NCBI GenBank assembly: GCA_036852015.1
Contig: JAANDG010000245.1
Location: forward strand, 124,001-188,000
Source: Pelodera strongyloides
Lineage: Eukaryota; Nematoda; Chromadorea; Rhabditida; Rhabditidae
Direction: 5' to 3'
Length of the DNA stretch: 64,000 bases
In this document: piece by piece, positions 1 to 12,990 of the stretch
How positions within the stretch are numbered: position 1 is the first letter of the stretch
How the letters are laid out: every line of letters begins with the position of its first letter
Program-made: the position numbers and the translations under genes
Notes under the pieces: generated by a model
Seen by the model: the letters and a program-made list of their open reading frames with translations, nothing else
Databases searched by the model: none
Told to the model about the DNA's origin: nothing

Positions 1-811
1 TTCTGTTGTAGAAGTAGGGTGGGTGGGTGGGCCGATGAAGTAAAGAGAGAGAGAGAGAGTGAGCGAAGTGTGTGTGCGTGAGAGGCACCTCACTGTTGAG
101 CTCGATCTCATTAAATGACTTTCAGATGAATCCCTATCCTTTTTCACTCTTTTGTAGTTGTTTTGTTGTGTTGATCTCTTGCAAGTTCTATGTATATTCT
201 ATAGCTAGTGCCATGTTGCCTATCTAAGTTTATGTATAATTGTGATCTTCCTATTGTGACTTTCGTGCTATTTGCATTGTTGTGTCCCGCGTATGTGTGT
301 TACCCACCTTGGTGTATTATATGAGTAACTGGCCCAAAGGCGAGCCAAGTCAATGCCGGGAAGGGATCGGAGTTGCCGCCGAGATTCCCCCGTACTTGTC
401 TGTAAGCAGATCCGCTGGCATTAGTGTCTTGGAGTGCGCGCCACCTGTTGTGGTGCGGGCCTGTTAAGGGCCTGGGTTATCACTGGGGTCTGGGGGCTGG
501 GTCTTACTTCATTAACCCGTCCCGAAAGGGCGCTCGTTTCAGGGGGGATAATCTTGTTTTCAGGTCGGCCTCCCTTATGGGATGCGCTCATTTAATAATC
601 ATACATTTCAGCTTTTTTATAAAACCGAGTCATTGCTTTTTTATTATTATTTATTCTTTATTATTAGGGTTTAATCCAATTTCAGGTTTTAATCAAATTT
701 TCAGGGTTTTTGATTGTAGGCTTAGGCTTAGGGCTCAGGGCTAAGCCTGAGCCTTGGGCTTCGGGTTTCCAGTACAAAGTAATTTTTTAATTGTAGATAG
801 TAGGAGCAGAT
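1..811 (-). repeat. End module of the palindrome, left copy
   Basis: About 810 bp are nearly identical to the reverse complement of 27,017-27,873. At about 811, just after GTAGATAGTAGGA, identity drops sharply. A diverged relative lies at 57,240-57,920, sharing GCAATGACTCGG, the GAGCGCATCCCA segment, GAATATACATAGAACTTG and GGGATTCATCTGAAAG followed by a CT repeat. The module is GC-rich in its middle with short hairpins such as CCCGAAAGGGCGC. It looks like a mobile-element end or long terminal repeat, but I see no coding region, primer-binding site or target duplication that would prove this. Confidence 0.6.
41..60. repeat. GA microsatellite
   Basis: A run of GA dinucleotides within the left end module, mirrored as CT repeats at 27,755-27,771. 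Confidence 0.9.
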
Positions 812-1164
812 GTAGACGTGATGCCATGAGGACTGAGGAGGAACGTGGGAGTCACTGGCAACGAGTGCGATACGGTGAAGTAAGATGAGCTCCTCCATAA
901 GGTAGGTTAGTTTTGGATTTGATTTTTATTTACTGTTTCAAGTTGTAGTTTGTATTATACGTTTTCCGGCTTGGGGTTTGCCACGTTATTATTTGTGTGT
1001 TTTGCTTATAATTTGTAATTTGCGTGCTCTCGTAATGGAGATGTTCAGGCGACTATCGGTGCGTCAATGAAGCCGTTGCAGTGTTGGCAAAACTTGAATG
1101 GTCCCGAAAGGACAAAGATAAGTCTTAGTGATTCCTTACTTGTGCTAAGCATTTGACCGAATTC

Positions 1165-1900
1165 GTAATGAATGAATGCGCTTTTTGTTTGGCATTAGGC
1201 AGTAGTACTTTAGAGTCGTAGCTTTATCTCGCCGTGCGGCTTTAACAGCATTATCACTTTTTTGCGGAGCTATCAAAATACAGTACCACATGTTATAAAG
1301 AATGGATTGTTTTTGTTATTAGTTTCATGAGTTGTATGTGAAAATGTGCATGTAATACAGGGCGACATCGCGTGCCTGAACTTGATGTGAGATGATCGAC
1401 ACAGCGGTCGTGCGTTCGTGAAGTTTGGATAAACTTGGCGCCGGACAGATATCGATGTGCGACCGGAACGTTTCCTGATCGAGAACGCTTGCAGGGTCCC
1501 GAAAGGACACAGATAAGTCTTAGTGATACCTTAACAGCTCAATCGTTAAACAGTTGATTGGAGGCGTAAAGAATGTGCTTTTTGTTTGGCATTAGGCAAT
1601 AGTACTTTAGAAACGTAGCTTATCTGGCCTTGCGGCGCTACCAGAATACAGTACCCTGAATTGTTTTTTGTTATTAGTTTCATGAGTTGTATGAGCTGAA
1701 TGTGAAAATATGAATGTAATACAGGGCGACATCGTGGGCCTGAACTTGATGTGCCGTGATCGACTAGACAAGAGCGATGGTGCGTTGTGGAGCTTGGAGC
1801 AACTTGGTGCCGGACGGATATCGATGTGCGACCGGAACGTGTCCTGATGGAGAACGCTTGCAGGGTCCCGAAAAGACACAGATAAGTTTTGGTCTCACAT
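1165..1900 (+). repeat. Two-copy tandem repeat, unit about 360 bp
   Basis: Two similar units run from GCTTTTTGTTTGGCATTAGG through CAGGGCGACATCG and GATATCGATGTGCGACCGG to GGTCCCGAAA. A third partial end lies near 1,095-1,140 (GGTCCCGAAAGGACAAAGAT). The block is mirrored at 25,884-26,640. AATACAG before GGCGACATCG resembles a splice acceptor, but no frame stays open across the unit in both copies. I assign no function. Confidence 0.75.
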
Positions 1901-2039
1901 TCTGAGAGTAGAAGTTGATTTCGGCCTTCTGTCTATCTATTGGTCAGTGTTAGGGCTTGGCTTTATTGTCGTGTTTTCATTTTATGCAAGTTAGTAAAGA
2001 AATCGTAGTTATTTTCTACAATGGGGTGAGTAGGTTGTA

Positions 2040-4040
2040 TACGTTTCTGTCCGTAGTAAGAAGATATTACTGTTGTATTAAATGTATTTGATACAGGTGT
2101 TGGTCGAGTGCATTGATGAGAGATGGAAGCGAGACTGAAAGACTGGAATTGGTGGTGGGACTACGGTAGCTACGATGTTACCCGAATTCGAATACCCAGA
2201 AGGAACTAGTGGAGGATCTACTTTTGTGGTCGGTTTCCTTCAATTCAATAGTTGAAATGCTTAGGTAATGCAATGTTCGAAACTTGCCGGCTGTCTAGTT
2301 AAGCCAAATACTGATGTTAGACTGTGCATTCACTTTCTTGGAAATATGCGTTTTTTATGCGAGTAGTTTGTTTCTGTAGTTTCTGAAAGGGATTCGCGAT
2401 ATGGCTTGTAGCAAGCAGCAAGCTTCTTTGTGAATTTTTGAGCTTGTAGCTAGTAGCTGTGGAAGACTAGGGTGATCACTAAATTTGTATAGGAATGTGT
2501 TGTTGTAGTTTGTATGTGGCTGCTTGCGACTCGCGGTTCTAAATATTGGACAGTCGACTGGTGAACAGTGTGAACACAGAAGTAACACCCACGATTAAAC
2601 ATAGAAACCGCTGAGGTATGGTTGAGTTATGTTTGAGGTTATGTTTTCTATACGTGGGCGTTCTCTGCTCCCTTCGTAACAAAATATTCGTTGTCAAGTA
2701 GAAAACTGGTGATTTATTCAAAACATGCATTCAGACATCGATTCCACCTTCATTTTCAAATATGGGAAATGGAAGAACTGAGGCCATATTCACCACTCCG
2801 TTTCCCCGAGGAAATATTACCTGGGGACAGAAAATAGCTTTCTAAGATGAGACACGCAGAGAAAAAGACGTGGAATTCCCCATGGGGAAGTGGTGAATAT
2901 GGCTTCTGGAGTATGTTGCAGTTTTCGTGTTGTAGTGAATTGTATGCGCACAATGTTGGTATGTTCTATTGTAGATTTGCTTTCGCGCTTTTAATTATTT
3001 GTGGATTTGTGGAGATGAAGTTGTTATTGCTTATTGTTATAATTCACTCGGAGTAATATCACTCCATCATGTTGCGGTGCGGTTACGGTAATTACGGATT
3101 TCCTTTCTCTGAATTACGCTTACCGCTTCTTTATTTAGGGGTGCACCTTCGTCCACTAGATGTGTCGGACTGAATCGACGATTTACGTGAAGGGCGGCTG
3201 TAACTATACACCGGAAACTATATACTGATGATACGTTGTGCAGGTACTTGCTATTTTGTTACCGTATCTTTAAAGACAAATTTCTGTAATGTGTTATGAA
3301 AGTGCGCAGTGATAGTATTGCACGTGACATGCATATTCTGTCTTTCCGTCGTGCCACGCAAGACGTAACTTGAATAACACCTATGCAAATTGCCTTTGAA
3401 AGAGTTTACGAATTCTGATTGCTGCTCGGGAATGCATTACTTGTGAAGTAATAGATTTCAGGGCAGCTCGTTTTTGGTGGGGTATCTGGGTGCCTTCTAC
3501 GGTCTACCGTGGTCGACGTATGTACGTGGGTGGCATCACCAGTGGAATTTTGATAGCTCCGTGTGCTAAAAAGGTGAGGATTATGAATTTGCAGTTTTAA
3601 GGTTCTCATAAGCTGAGTGTGATACGTTTTGTTTAAAAAAAAATGTTTAAAAATCAAGTGGTCGAGTGTCCACAGATCACTGGGATAAAAACCCAACGTA
3701 GATAGACGAATGAAGATTTAGGATTCTGGATTTCTTCCAGCTTGTGTAGTGCGGTTTTTTTTTCAGTTTGATTCTAAACCCTGGACTGGATATTGTAAGT
3801 GAAATCTAATTTCAGTTTGTGACCAGTCAGCGTCGTAGGAGTCGAAGAAGAATCAGAATCACCGTATTCAACAAATGACCGTTGAAAAGTGCTCCCGGGT
3901 CCGGAAATAGGAGAAAGGAACGAAAGCCTAAGGCCAAATTGCTGAAGCAATACCCATTCGGTGTTTCTGAAGGAGTGCGGCGTCATCGATTGTCTGGAAA
4001 CCCTTGATTTCATATTGGTAAGCACTATTTCGGTTGCTAG
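2040..4040. other. Left-arm stretch without a supported gene
   Basis: This contains a short foldback (GCCATATTCACCACT at about 2,782 pairs with AGTGGTGAATATGGC at about 2,889) and otherwise AT-rich sequence mirrored at 23.7-25.8 kb. The block around 3,800-3,960 is conserved between arms. I see no convincing exon. Confidence 0.5.
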
Positions 4041-4041
4041 G

Positions 4042-4214
4042 TTTAAAGCGAGATACCGGTCGGTTTTTGAAACGCATCATGGACACTTGAATTCTTATGT
4101 ATTTTTGCATAGTTGCTCTATTTTTTATTCTGATTTATATTCATTTGCATTAGTTGCATAAGAATGATGGTTTTCTCGGTGTGTTTCAAAAAACCGGGCG
4201 GTATTTCGCTTTAA
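4042..4214. mobile_element. TTAA-bounded MITE, family A (left arm)
   Basis: This 173-bp element has inverted termini. It starts TTAAAGCGAGATACCGG and ends CCGGGCGGTATTTCGCTTTAA. The interior is AT-rich with GCATAAGAATG. The copy at 23,499-23,669 sits at the mirrored position with matching flanks, so this insertion predates the arm duplication. Both ends carry TTAA, which fits a TTAA target duplication. Confidence 0.85.
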
Positions 4215-5866
4215 GAATTGTTATATGCGTGACACAGATACACTTATATCAGATGCGTAGATAGTAGATGATTGACTGATAAGTACTGAACTTGATCATT
4301 GTGTCTGTTCTCCAATATGACAGTAATGTGACCGTAATCATTCAGCTACAAACCAATATCGGAACGGGCAACGTCGTGGGTGGTCTTGCTATCGATTGCG
4401 CGAAGTGAGACTTTTATTATGAGTTCTTTGCCTTGACACATTGTTTCAAATATTGCATTGTGTAATTGGCTTGCAATCTTTATCTGCTTCTCGCAATTTT
4501 CCATTTGTTAATACATTGAATTTCTAAGTTAACTTGTAACTTGTAACTTGAAAAACTTAATGCTCACTGCTCACCATCAATTTCGTTCTAAATACGTGTA
4601 TTCTCACTAATCGTCTTTCAATTATTGCGTTCAGCGCCATAAAACTGATTGTTTGATGCTTAGAGAGGAAGAGTAGAGTTGGCAATGAGGGAATCGGAAT
4701 ACAGTGATTGAACTGTCGTGGATTTGGCGGAATTCTACTCAACCGAATCATGCTTCCAGTGAACAACTCGTCTTACGGTAAGGTCTGTTTGATCGTTTAG
4801 GGCTCGTCTAGATCTGTGAAAGCTACCACTAAGCGTGATGTTCTAATTGTACATTATGCCAGTAACGTACATCTGTGATGGCTTGCGCAAGCGCAGCATA
4901 GGGGAGGGTGCTGCTCGAAACAACGGCACAGCAAGCTGGAAGCAAAAATATCAGATTTCGTAGTTGCGCTGCGCGCCTGAGGCAGAAAAAGAGTGCGGCA
5001 AAAGCATAATACTACAGTAACACTAGAGTTCTTACGTGCCTGGTATCGTGAGCGCCAGCTAAATCTGTGCTGTCGCCAGGTTGCGTCGGTGTCATCGTTG
5101 CTCTTTTTCTGTCAAAGTGATGCTTCTGTGCCTGGTACCGTTCATGCTAACATGATGTTATGGTACTCAGTGCACTCATGTGCGGTCGTGATGTTTACTG
5201 CGCAATGTACAACGTGCAGTGCACATAGGTAGGGGGACACTAGTTTCGGCATTTTCATCACTACTTCATTTCCGCAAGAGTGAGATGTAAATATTGAACC
5301 TTGGCTTGGTTTGATACATTGCTGATAGCTGAATATCGAATGTGTCATGGAAGCGAGAGTGTAAGCCAGTAACACGCTTATTTTCAGTAACTGGCATCAG
5401 AAGTCGTGAACCTTTGAGCGTGAGCGGTGAGAAATAGGACACGAGGAGCTGGAATAGAATGCACGACGAGCACGAAGCATGAACGTGTGCAAGGATCTCT
5501 TCATACTCCATGAGCGTACTATCTAGGTAAGATTGTAATGTATGGATAGGCTTACTTACTGTAAATGTGTTCTGCTAAACTGTTGGATCAGATTCGTTGT
5601 CGACATTCACACATCGTTTTTCCATTTGTTTCATGAATGTTACCTCTGGATAACTTCTGAACCCCGCGGCCCTTCTATAGAGGAGACTTTTGGTATTTAT
5701 TGTGTATTGAATGGGCATTCTCTTGTTGAAGTATAGATGCGTAGCTACTGTTTGTGAGTGTTTGAAAGTAAGCTGAACGGTTTCATCCAGTTTCAGGCCA
5801 ATGAACCTTGCCGCAATCCACTAGAGTCAACGGACATTCAGTTTCATATTTTCATTGGTTAGCTGC

Positions 5867-6038
5867 AGGCTATAAATCTATGCGTAAAATTACGCATCAA
5901 CCATCTCCGGATTGGCTTTGACCATCTCCGGAGGCAAATGCAAATATATAGATTTGGGTGAAACGTATCAGTGGTATTTTACGGTTCGACTCTCAACTAA
6001 GCGACCATCTCCGAAATTACGCATGGAAATTATAGCCT
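5867..6038. mobile_element. MITE with 10-bp target duplication
   Basis: This 172-bp element has inverted ends. AGGCTATAA at 5,867 pairs with TTATAGCCT ending at 6,038, and further in both ends carry TACGCAT and CCATCTCCG motifs. It is flanked by GGTTAGCTGC on both sides (5,857-5,866 and 6,039-6,048), a direct repeat that reads as a target-site duplication. A 9-11 bp duplication is typical of Mutator-like elements, which is an inference here because no transposase is present. Confidence 0.8.
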
Positions 6039-6099
6039 GGTTAGCTGCGTTCAATCTCCTTACAGTCCCATAGCGTTACATACTGTGGTATCGTTACGG

Positions 6100-7200
6100 T
6101 TATTGTGTTTTTATGTTTCTGTGGGTTCATTTTTCTGTACTGACGTAAACGTTAACGCTGTTAGTTGGCTCTCTAACCTTTGTAGTTGAATGGTTTATGT
6201 GAAACTAATGTTTCGTGCGCACATGTGACACGGGGTTGGACAGACTGCAAGTAATAGTATCGTGTTACGATACAATGCTTTAGTTCGAGACTGCACATGA
6301 AATAATGGGTATATTTGATTTGCTGCAAATAAAAAACTATCCTTTCAGAGCGTCGTTGTGCTGGCAACTGTGCGTAGAGGGATATCACGATAGCAGTGAG
6401 AAGCAAGACGTGGCGAGCCACTGAAGACGTAGACTGAGAATTTGGACCGTACAACCCTACTTTGGCCATCGAATAGCTGGATTGGGTCTTATCAGGTAAG
6501 ATCATACACCCAGTTATTAACCACCACGATTACCTCGGAGAAATACTCCCTGGGGACAGGGAATAGTTTTCCAACATAACAGTCGCGGGGCAGGCGAAAG
6601 AAACGACAAGGTTTCCTTTGGCAATTGAGTGATGTCTGTGGTCATTCTTACTGTAAGAGGGAACTGCTCTAAATGTTAGATTCTGGGATCGTCCGTTGCT
6701 ATGACAGTAACGCATAGATATTTCCCGATGTGATGATTCCAAAAAGTTTTCTACGAGTAAAAAATCGAGAACACACAATTTTCTTGCAATGTATGCTGTA
6801 CAACTACATTTATATATATTAGAAGCAACAAGCAAAGTGAATGTATATTTCGAATTAAAAAACCCCAGTTATTTGTGTACACTGTATATCAGCGTCCAGT
6901 ATACGTTTCAAAACCGGTTGTTATAACGTCTTACTGTGCCCGTTGTGCGTTAGAAACATATTGGAAGGCGAAGGTAGAGTAATAGTAGCGGATGCGTTTG
7001 ATGTTGAGATTATTACGAGTACGAGTTATGAGTACGAGTTACCTAATAATACGAGTTACGTTGGATATTACCACACGAACATATGGTACGTGTGGATTCC
7101 ATAGACGAGTAGGATAGAGGATAGACTGTTTGAGAAGCGCTCTACAGGTACAGCTTCGCAATATTTCACTGGTCTTTTGTGAACGTAAGTCAGCAATTCA
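6100..7200. other. Left-arm stretch without a supported gene
   Basis: This is AT-rich sequence. A segment at about 6,530-6,600 (CCTGGGGACAG) resembles one at about 2,810-2,860. A short run of ACGAGTTA repeats lies at about 7,017-7,060. No exon can be supported. Confidence 0.4.
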
Positions 7201-8028
7201 GATACCGTATACGACTGACGGACTGACACAGCAATATGGCTGCGACTACTCACGTGGACCACCCACGTCGATAATTGGAATAAAGGCCGAGTGGTTGGAG
7301 TCCAGAGCAATTTCGCCATACTGTAATATCGGTAGGTAAGAAATTTCTCTTGAATGGGCCTCGTTGGGTCTTAGTCTTGAAGGGTTCTTTAGTTTCCTTT
7401 GTTTATGTCCGGCTTATCGTGAAGGATTCTTTTGTTTATATCCGGTTCATTTTTGGTTTTGTTTTCCATTAGTGATCAACTACTTTGTCTTCGTCTAGCT
7501 GTGATTCGTGATGATTATTGACGAATGGTAAAGACGGCTGTTTGTGAAATCTACTTCGTCATTAGATTTGAATAGAGTATTATTATTTGAAAATGATGTT
7601 GTTATTGGCCAACTTGTGAAACTGTCGAAAATTGCGAGTGTCGTATTTTCGTCTATGTTTAAGTTGCATTACAGCATTACTGTTCTTGCAGTGCATATAG
7701 TATATACTATTTTGTGCGAAAGACTAAATTAAACCTTTGTACGATAGTCGTACTCTACGCAGTCACCGCGTGGTGTTAGCGTAATCGATGATCACTGTCG
7801 GTTGACCAGCGGCACGCATCCTGATTGCTGAATCTGTGCTGCTCATAAGTGATGCGCAAATCTTTCGCTGGTTGCTAACTGTTATGCTGTTTGATATTCA
7901 GGGTTCGCATTTGGCTGGGCAGAATTCAACGGAGATAGATAAGTCCTACTCCCGTGGACGTGAACGTGAACATAGTAGAGTGAACACCAATCGGTGGCGA
8001 CTTACGGTATGTTCTACGAAACAGTATT

Positions 8029-8158
8029 TGAAAGCGGTATAACGACAGGTTCTTGTAAAATATGTTGAAAAACTGAATATTCAGATATGAATGGTTATCA
8101 TATAAAGGATTGCAAGTGTCGTCCATATATTTCAAAAACCGTCGCTTATTCGCTTTAA
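8029..8158. mobile_element. Diverged family-A-like MITE (left arm)
   Basis: This 130-bp element starts TTGAAAGCGGTATAACGACA and ends AACCGTCGCTTATTCGCTTTAA. It is a shorter, diverged relative of the TTAAAGCG family, lying just downstream of the 7,902-8,006 exon-like block. The mirrored copy is at 18,669-18,798. Confidence 0.65.
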
Positions 8159-8888
8159 AAACGAGATTCTATGTCCATTCTCTCCGATTTATGTGCCTCA
8201 TTACATGTCTGCATAATTGATCTTTGTTATTATCATTATGAATACCTGACTTGATTGGATACCCATACCATAGTATCGGTAGTATTATAATAATGTTATT
8301 TATTGTCACATATTAAGTCTGTTCGTAGACGACACTTTCCTTGCACCGATGATTCTGTGGAGTTGAACCTCCGGAGTATGATGTGGTTTTAAACATGTTA
8401 TTATCATCTCGTCCGGAAAATAATATGAGAGCATTATTGATCGTGTTCAGGCCTGTGCATTCCCATGTATAAGAAGTTAGCTAAAACGCATTATATTAGG
8501 TCATACTTCTATTAGATATTTCGATAGACATTTAGCATATAAATATTGTCTGTGTTACCTCAATAACGTAACTATTAGCGTATGAGACTAGCTATATCTG
8601 CAGCCTCCGCCGGATAAATAAACTCTACATCTACATGTCCGGCTACAACAAATGGTAAGTATATGCTTTTGGACACTGTTCTCGAATGTGACAGTAATAA
8701 TGTGTTGTTGTTCAGGCACAGCAACACCGGAGCTGACCGTCGTGGGTCCCTGCGACAACTCGTGTATGTTCTTGTTATCGATTGGACGAGAAGGAAGTGA
8801 CAACGGCGTGTATGCCCCGGTACTATCGGTTGCACGAGCACAAACCTATTGTTTATCGGTAAGAACTTTATTACTTTATTTCTCTACC

Positions 8889-9110
8889 AGACGGCAACGC
8901 CGCCTTGCTGAGGCGTCTGTTCATACTTCTGAAATATCTAAAACGTAGGTGAAAATCTTGTGAATAAAGACAATCACAAATAAGTTCTTTTGGCAATGAG
9001 CTTCGGAGCTCGAGAGACTCGAAACCCTTTTTATAAGCAGGCGGAACAATTTATTTTAATGAGTGCCGTAACGTGAGTGCACTAGCGAATTGCTCCTGTT
9101 AGTGCGTTCT
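8889..9110 (+). repeat. Dispersed element C, copy 1
   Basis: About 220 bp share, in order, a GCCGCC/TGAGG block, CATACTT, ACGTAGGTGAAAAT, CTTTTTATAAGC and CCGTAACGTGAGTGC with 32,115-32,340. The last third also matches 38,669-38,768. The mirrored right-arm region (about 17,460-17,530) lacks it, so it is an insertion specific to the left arm or a deletion from the right. Confidence 0.7.
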
Positions 9111-11029
9111 TTGTTTTGCATTGTAATCTGCTTCGCGCCCCGTTTCAATTCAATTCGCAATTCAGATACCGCATACCCCTGACACTTCATTATGGCGGCG
9201 AGAGTACCCACGTGGACCACACACGATGTTATTGGAAATTGACTAAAAACGACCGTATCCAGTCTGGAAACAAGTTCATCGTACTGTAATATCGGTAAGT
9301 ATGAACTGTTTCTTCGATGGTTATGATAATGGTCAAAGACTAAGTCTCAACAATGGTCGTTGGGACAATTCGAAGAATTATTCCTTTTCATTATATTCGG
9401 TTCTTGATTCCCACATTGTGAATTTTTATGTTCCATTGATGATAAACTACGTGTGTCTACATTTGTAAAGACTATTGATGTGTTTCATATATGACTGTCA
9501 GCTCTCATCGCGCGCGCTTATTTGACATAGTTGACGATCAACATCAACATAGGTGTTGATCGGCGGCACGTATCGGTTTTAATGGTAAGTGTTACGTAAA
9601 TCTCATGCTGTTTTATTTTCAGGCCTTTCATTTGGCTGGAGAGCATTGACTGTAGAGAGATGCGTGAAAATATGGTGCATTTGGCATTCTCCTACCGTGG
9701 ACGTGAAGAACAATCATTGGCGAATTACGGTATGTTCTGCGAATCGGATTATTTTGCTACTAAAGGTGGAGAGAAATGCCGCCGTGAACGATGTAGATGT
9801 AGATGTAGAAAGACGTAGAACGAAATGTACGAAAAGTCCGTCCTCATGCCATGTACATGAAAGTGTTTTGCATAAATCATAGGATTGCAAATGTTGTCCA
9901 TACATTTCGACATCCGTATGTTATTCGCTTAAACGTAAAATATTTATTTATTTATTTCCTATTTGCGGGAGGGCGGGATATTCATGTTCGTTTTTTTCGC
10001 ACTCACTTATGCGCCTCACTAACAAACATTTCTGCGTGATAGCATGGTTGGTTTTTATTATTACGTAATTAATTGACTTGTTTGTTTGCATTCCGCAAAT
10101 CTGCGAAATATTGAGTATGTGTTTTCGCTTTATTTTTCAAGTTTCAGGTCCGAACTGAAAATTGGATCTTCTGAGTGTAGATAGAGAGTAAGCGGCCGCT
10201 AGGAGGCACACTGTGTAGCTGAAGTCTGAGATAATGGAGCCCGATTGGAGAAGCGCTTTGTTCCTAGGTAAGGTCTGATTTCGGTGATTATTGCTGACTT
10301 GTTTATGGGGTTTGCAAGTATACCAAAACCCGTGCGCATTTTTCTTGCAAGTATCAATTGGCAAAATAGTGTGCATTTACCGTCATTTTGATACATCCGC
10401 ACTATAGAAAATCCGCTATCAAAGCGGGGAGAGACATATTTTTTGTTGAACAAATGGTTCCGTGTCTACCGAAACTACCTGTAGGTATTCTCGTCTAGTT
10501 CCAGGATACGGTAAATTTTTTGATACCTGCAAGGAATATCGGCAATACTTGCAAACCCCATTACAGTTTGAGAGTAGCATAGTCTATCTTGGGCATTGAC
10601 TCTCGAGTTGGAATGTTAGTCGCACAGGAATGCTTTAAGGTTTCTAGGGGGTCAAGGATTCTGTGTTGTCAATTCTACTGTAATCGGCATTCCAATGTGC
10701 AGTATCGGGTAGCTGTTTGCAGAGCATACAATCTGAGAATACAACTTCCGACGCGTATCAAAAACCGGCTGTTGTCTCACTTTACTGTGTTGGTGTATTG
10801 AAAAATGTGTGTTTCAGGTGGAGACATGAAGTTCAAGAATCTACTCAACAAGCTTACAACTTACAACTGGACGACGTCGTGTTTTACATTACTTGTGCTC
10901 AATTTGCATTTGTTTCGTTTTGTGCGAATATGTGTATTTTATTAGTTATGCATGGGCGGGCGAAAAAAAGAAGCCAGCCCTTTATGTGATATGTTTATTT
11001 ATGCTTTACGTTGTTTCTCGTGCATATGG

Positions 11030-12853
11030 TGTGGTAGAGGGGTGGGATAAAAATCCTAACGCACAACAACGGTTTTCACCCAATCGTGGGGGTAAAACTC
11101 CTGCCTCATTACGAATATCGGGTACAAGCGTTGTGGGATGGTAAAAGCTTGTAAAAAAAAACAAGCTGGTAAAAAACGTTGTGTGGTTGAAAAACGGCTG
11201 CGTCTGGTTAAAAAAGCTGGGTAAAAAACGAGGTTTCAAAATTCTGCTATGGCACATCATCCTGTGGGTGAAAAAATGTGTAAAGTGTTGCTACGCCACA
11301 AAACTCGTTACATTGTGTACAACCTGATTTCTGGGTTAAAGTTGTGGGTGGGGAGCTAAATCGTAAAAAAATGCTGCTCGACAGCAAGATGTGGTTAAGA
11401 CAAAATGTTGCTGCGCTGCAATTATCAGGGTCAAAATAAAGTTGTGCCGCGCCACCATAAAGTGCGGGTCAAAATGTTGGTTTCTGCTGCGCGGCAACAA
11501 TCGATGAAATATTTTGTGGGCTCGAAAATCTGCTGCCCCTGGTGAAAAATGGGAGTGTAAAACGTTTAAAAGTATGGAGGTTTAAAATGTCCGAGCCACA
11601 AAAAATGATAAAAATTGATGTTGGTATGTAAAAATTTGTTGCACCACATCAAACAAGGCATAAAACGTATTCCTTCAAAATTGTGTTGTGTCACAGGCAC
11701 AGCAATGTGGGGTAAAATTGGGTTGCGGGTGTTTAATATTTTACCGTACTACCACATGTTTGCGGATTGTGAGGTTTAATATTCGGTCGCCCCCCACTGC
11801 TTAAAGGGAATATGTATGCCCTTTTTGAAGTTAAGCTGTATTAATAGAATGTGTGTTCCTCATTCAGGAAACAACAACAAAAATTGTTAAAAGTTTCCCA
11901 TTTAAAAGAAAATGATTTTCAAAGTTCATCTTTTCCATAGTAAACGCGTTGCTTGACCCCCTGGCTTACACGGCAGTGCTGATGGAGCAAAAATTTTTGC
12001 ATATGTGTGCATACATCGGCATATAGCATGCAACAGCGACATATTTGCATGCAAATGAGAATATTCGAATTTACATATTCAGTCGCCTACTTAAATTCAT
12101 GTCTGGTGTGGAAACTCTAGTTTCGCAGTTGTTTTGCTCATTTTGAGTGCCTACATATTCCCTTTAAAAAATGTTGTGCGGAGTATGCAATTTGGGCAAC
12201 ACGAATGTAAAAACAGTTCGAGTTTATGGCGCGGCACAAGAACCTGTAAAAAGTGAAAAGGGTGGTGGGACAATTTAAATCGAAAAGCGTCCCAAAAAGA
12301 AGACATGTTACCGTGCTGCACCGAAAATACGAGTGATGTGGTTCACAGGCGATGCTCAGCAAAGCTTGGGTAAAAATGTGTTGTGTGTAGATGGTGTTGT
12401 GCAGGTTAGGATTCTGCCGCAAACGCAGCACAGAGGTAAAAAACGTTGCGGGTACCGCAACACATGTTTGAGTGAAAAAGGTTGTGGGTGCTGAAAACTT
12501 CCACGACACCTGATATGTCTGAGTAAATTGTGTGTGTTGGAAGCTTTGCCGCAACACCGTATATGCTTGAATAAAAAGATTGTGGGGTTTTAGGTTCTGC
12601 CGCAGCACAGGGTGAAAAGGTGTGTACTTTGCCACAACACTTCATGTGCTCGAGTAGAAAAGGTTCTGGGTGTTGAAAACCTTGCCGCGACACCTGATAT
12701 GCTTGAGTTGTGGGATTTCAGGTCCTGCCGCAGCCGCATCACGGCGGTAAAATATTGTGTGTGTTGAAAACTTTGCCGCGACATCCTCCTTATATGCGTG
12801 CGTAAAAAACGTGGTGTTTAAGACTCTGCCGCAGCACAACGGTAAAAAGATTG
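11030..12853 (+). repeat. Degenerate minisatellite, left of the axis
   Basis: This array contains two alternating types of short unit. One reads about GTTGTGGGTGTTGAAAAC then TTTGCCGCAACACCT and TATATGCTTGAGTA. The other reads about GATTGTGGGGTTTA then TTCTGCCGCAGCACAGCGGT. Together they span roughly 100 bp, separated by GTAAAAA. Units become less regular away from the axis (11,030-11,800). The array contains the TTAA element at 11,801-12,167. The 165-codon frame through it (12,138-12,635 minus) is a by-product of the repeat. Confidence 0.8.
11801..12167. mobile_element. TTAA-bounded MITE, left arm only
   Basis: This 367-bp element has 19-bp inverted ends: TTAAAGGGAATATGTATGC at 11,801 and GCCTACATATTCCCTTTAA ending at 12,167. 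The mirrored place in the right arm (15,217-15,220, GTAA) is uninterrupted, with matching flanks on both sides, so an empty site exists within the same window. The termini share TTAAAG with family A, but the interior is unrelated. The interior includes two TTTGCATG-type octamers near 12,040. Confidence 0.85.
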
Positions 12854-12990
12854 GGCTCTATTCAAGAATAGCCGTCCCAAGAAAGTATAGCCGTCCCAAG
12901 ATTCTCAACCGTCCCATGGCGGGGCCAACCGTCCCAAAAAAGTATAGCCGTCCCAATAAAAAATAACCGTCCCAAACATCAATGTGCAGT

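Larger units (their letters stand above)
7202..9729 (+). pseudogene. Left-arm exon-like blocks, five, pointing to the axis
   Basis: Five blocks have an acceptor and a donor: 7,202-7,331 (TTCAG to GTAGGT), 7,902-8,006 (ATTCAG to GTATGT), 8,716-8,858 (TTCAG to GTAAGA), 9,166-9,294 (TTCAG to GTAAGT) and 9,623-9,729 (TTCAG to GTATGT). The first and fourth are paralogues, as are the second and fifth. The third reads as 47 codons beginning TATPELTVVGPCDN. The second reads as 35 codons ending NTNRWRLT and the fifth as 35 ending NNHWRIT. The phases of successive blocks do not join into one frame and the fourth contains stops, so the locus looks decayed or non-coding. I recognise no family. Confidence 0.5.

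Noticed and set aside
1..811. End module as a proven long terminal repeat
   Set aside because: No TG...CA ends, primer-binding site, polypurine tract or target duplication could be identified.
12138..12635. 165-codon minus-strand frame
   Set aside because: It is a reading of the minisatellite repeat, and similar overlapping frames appear wherever the repeat occurs.
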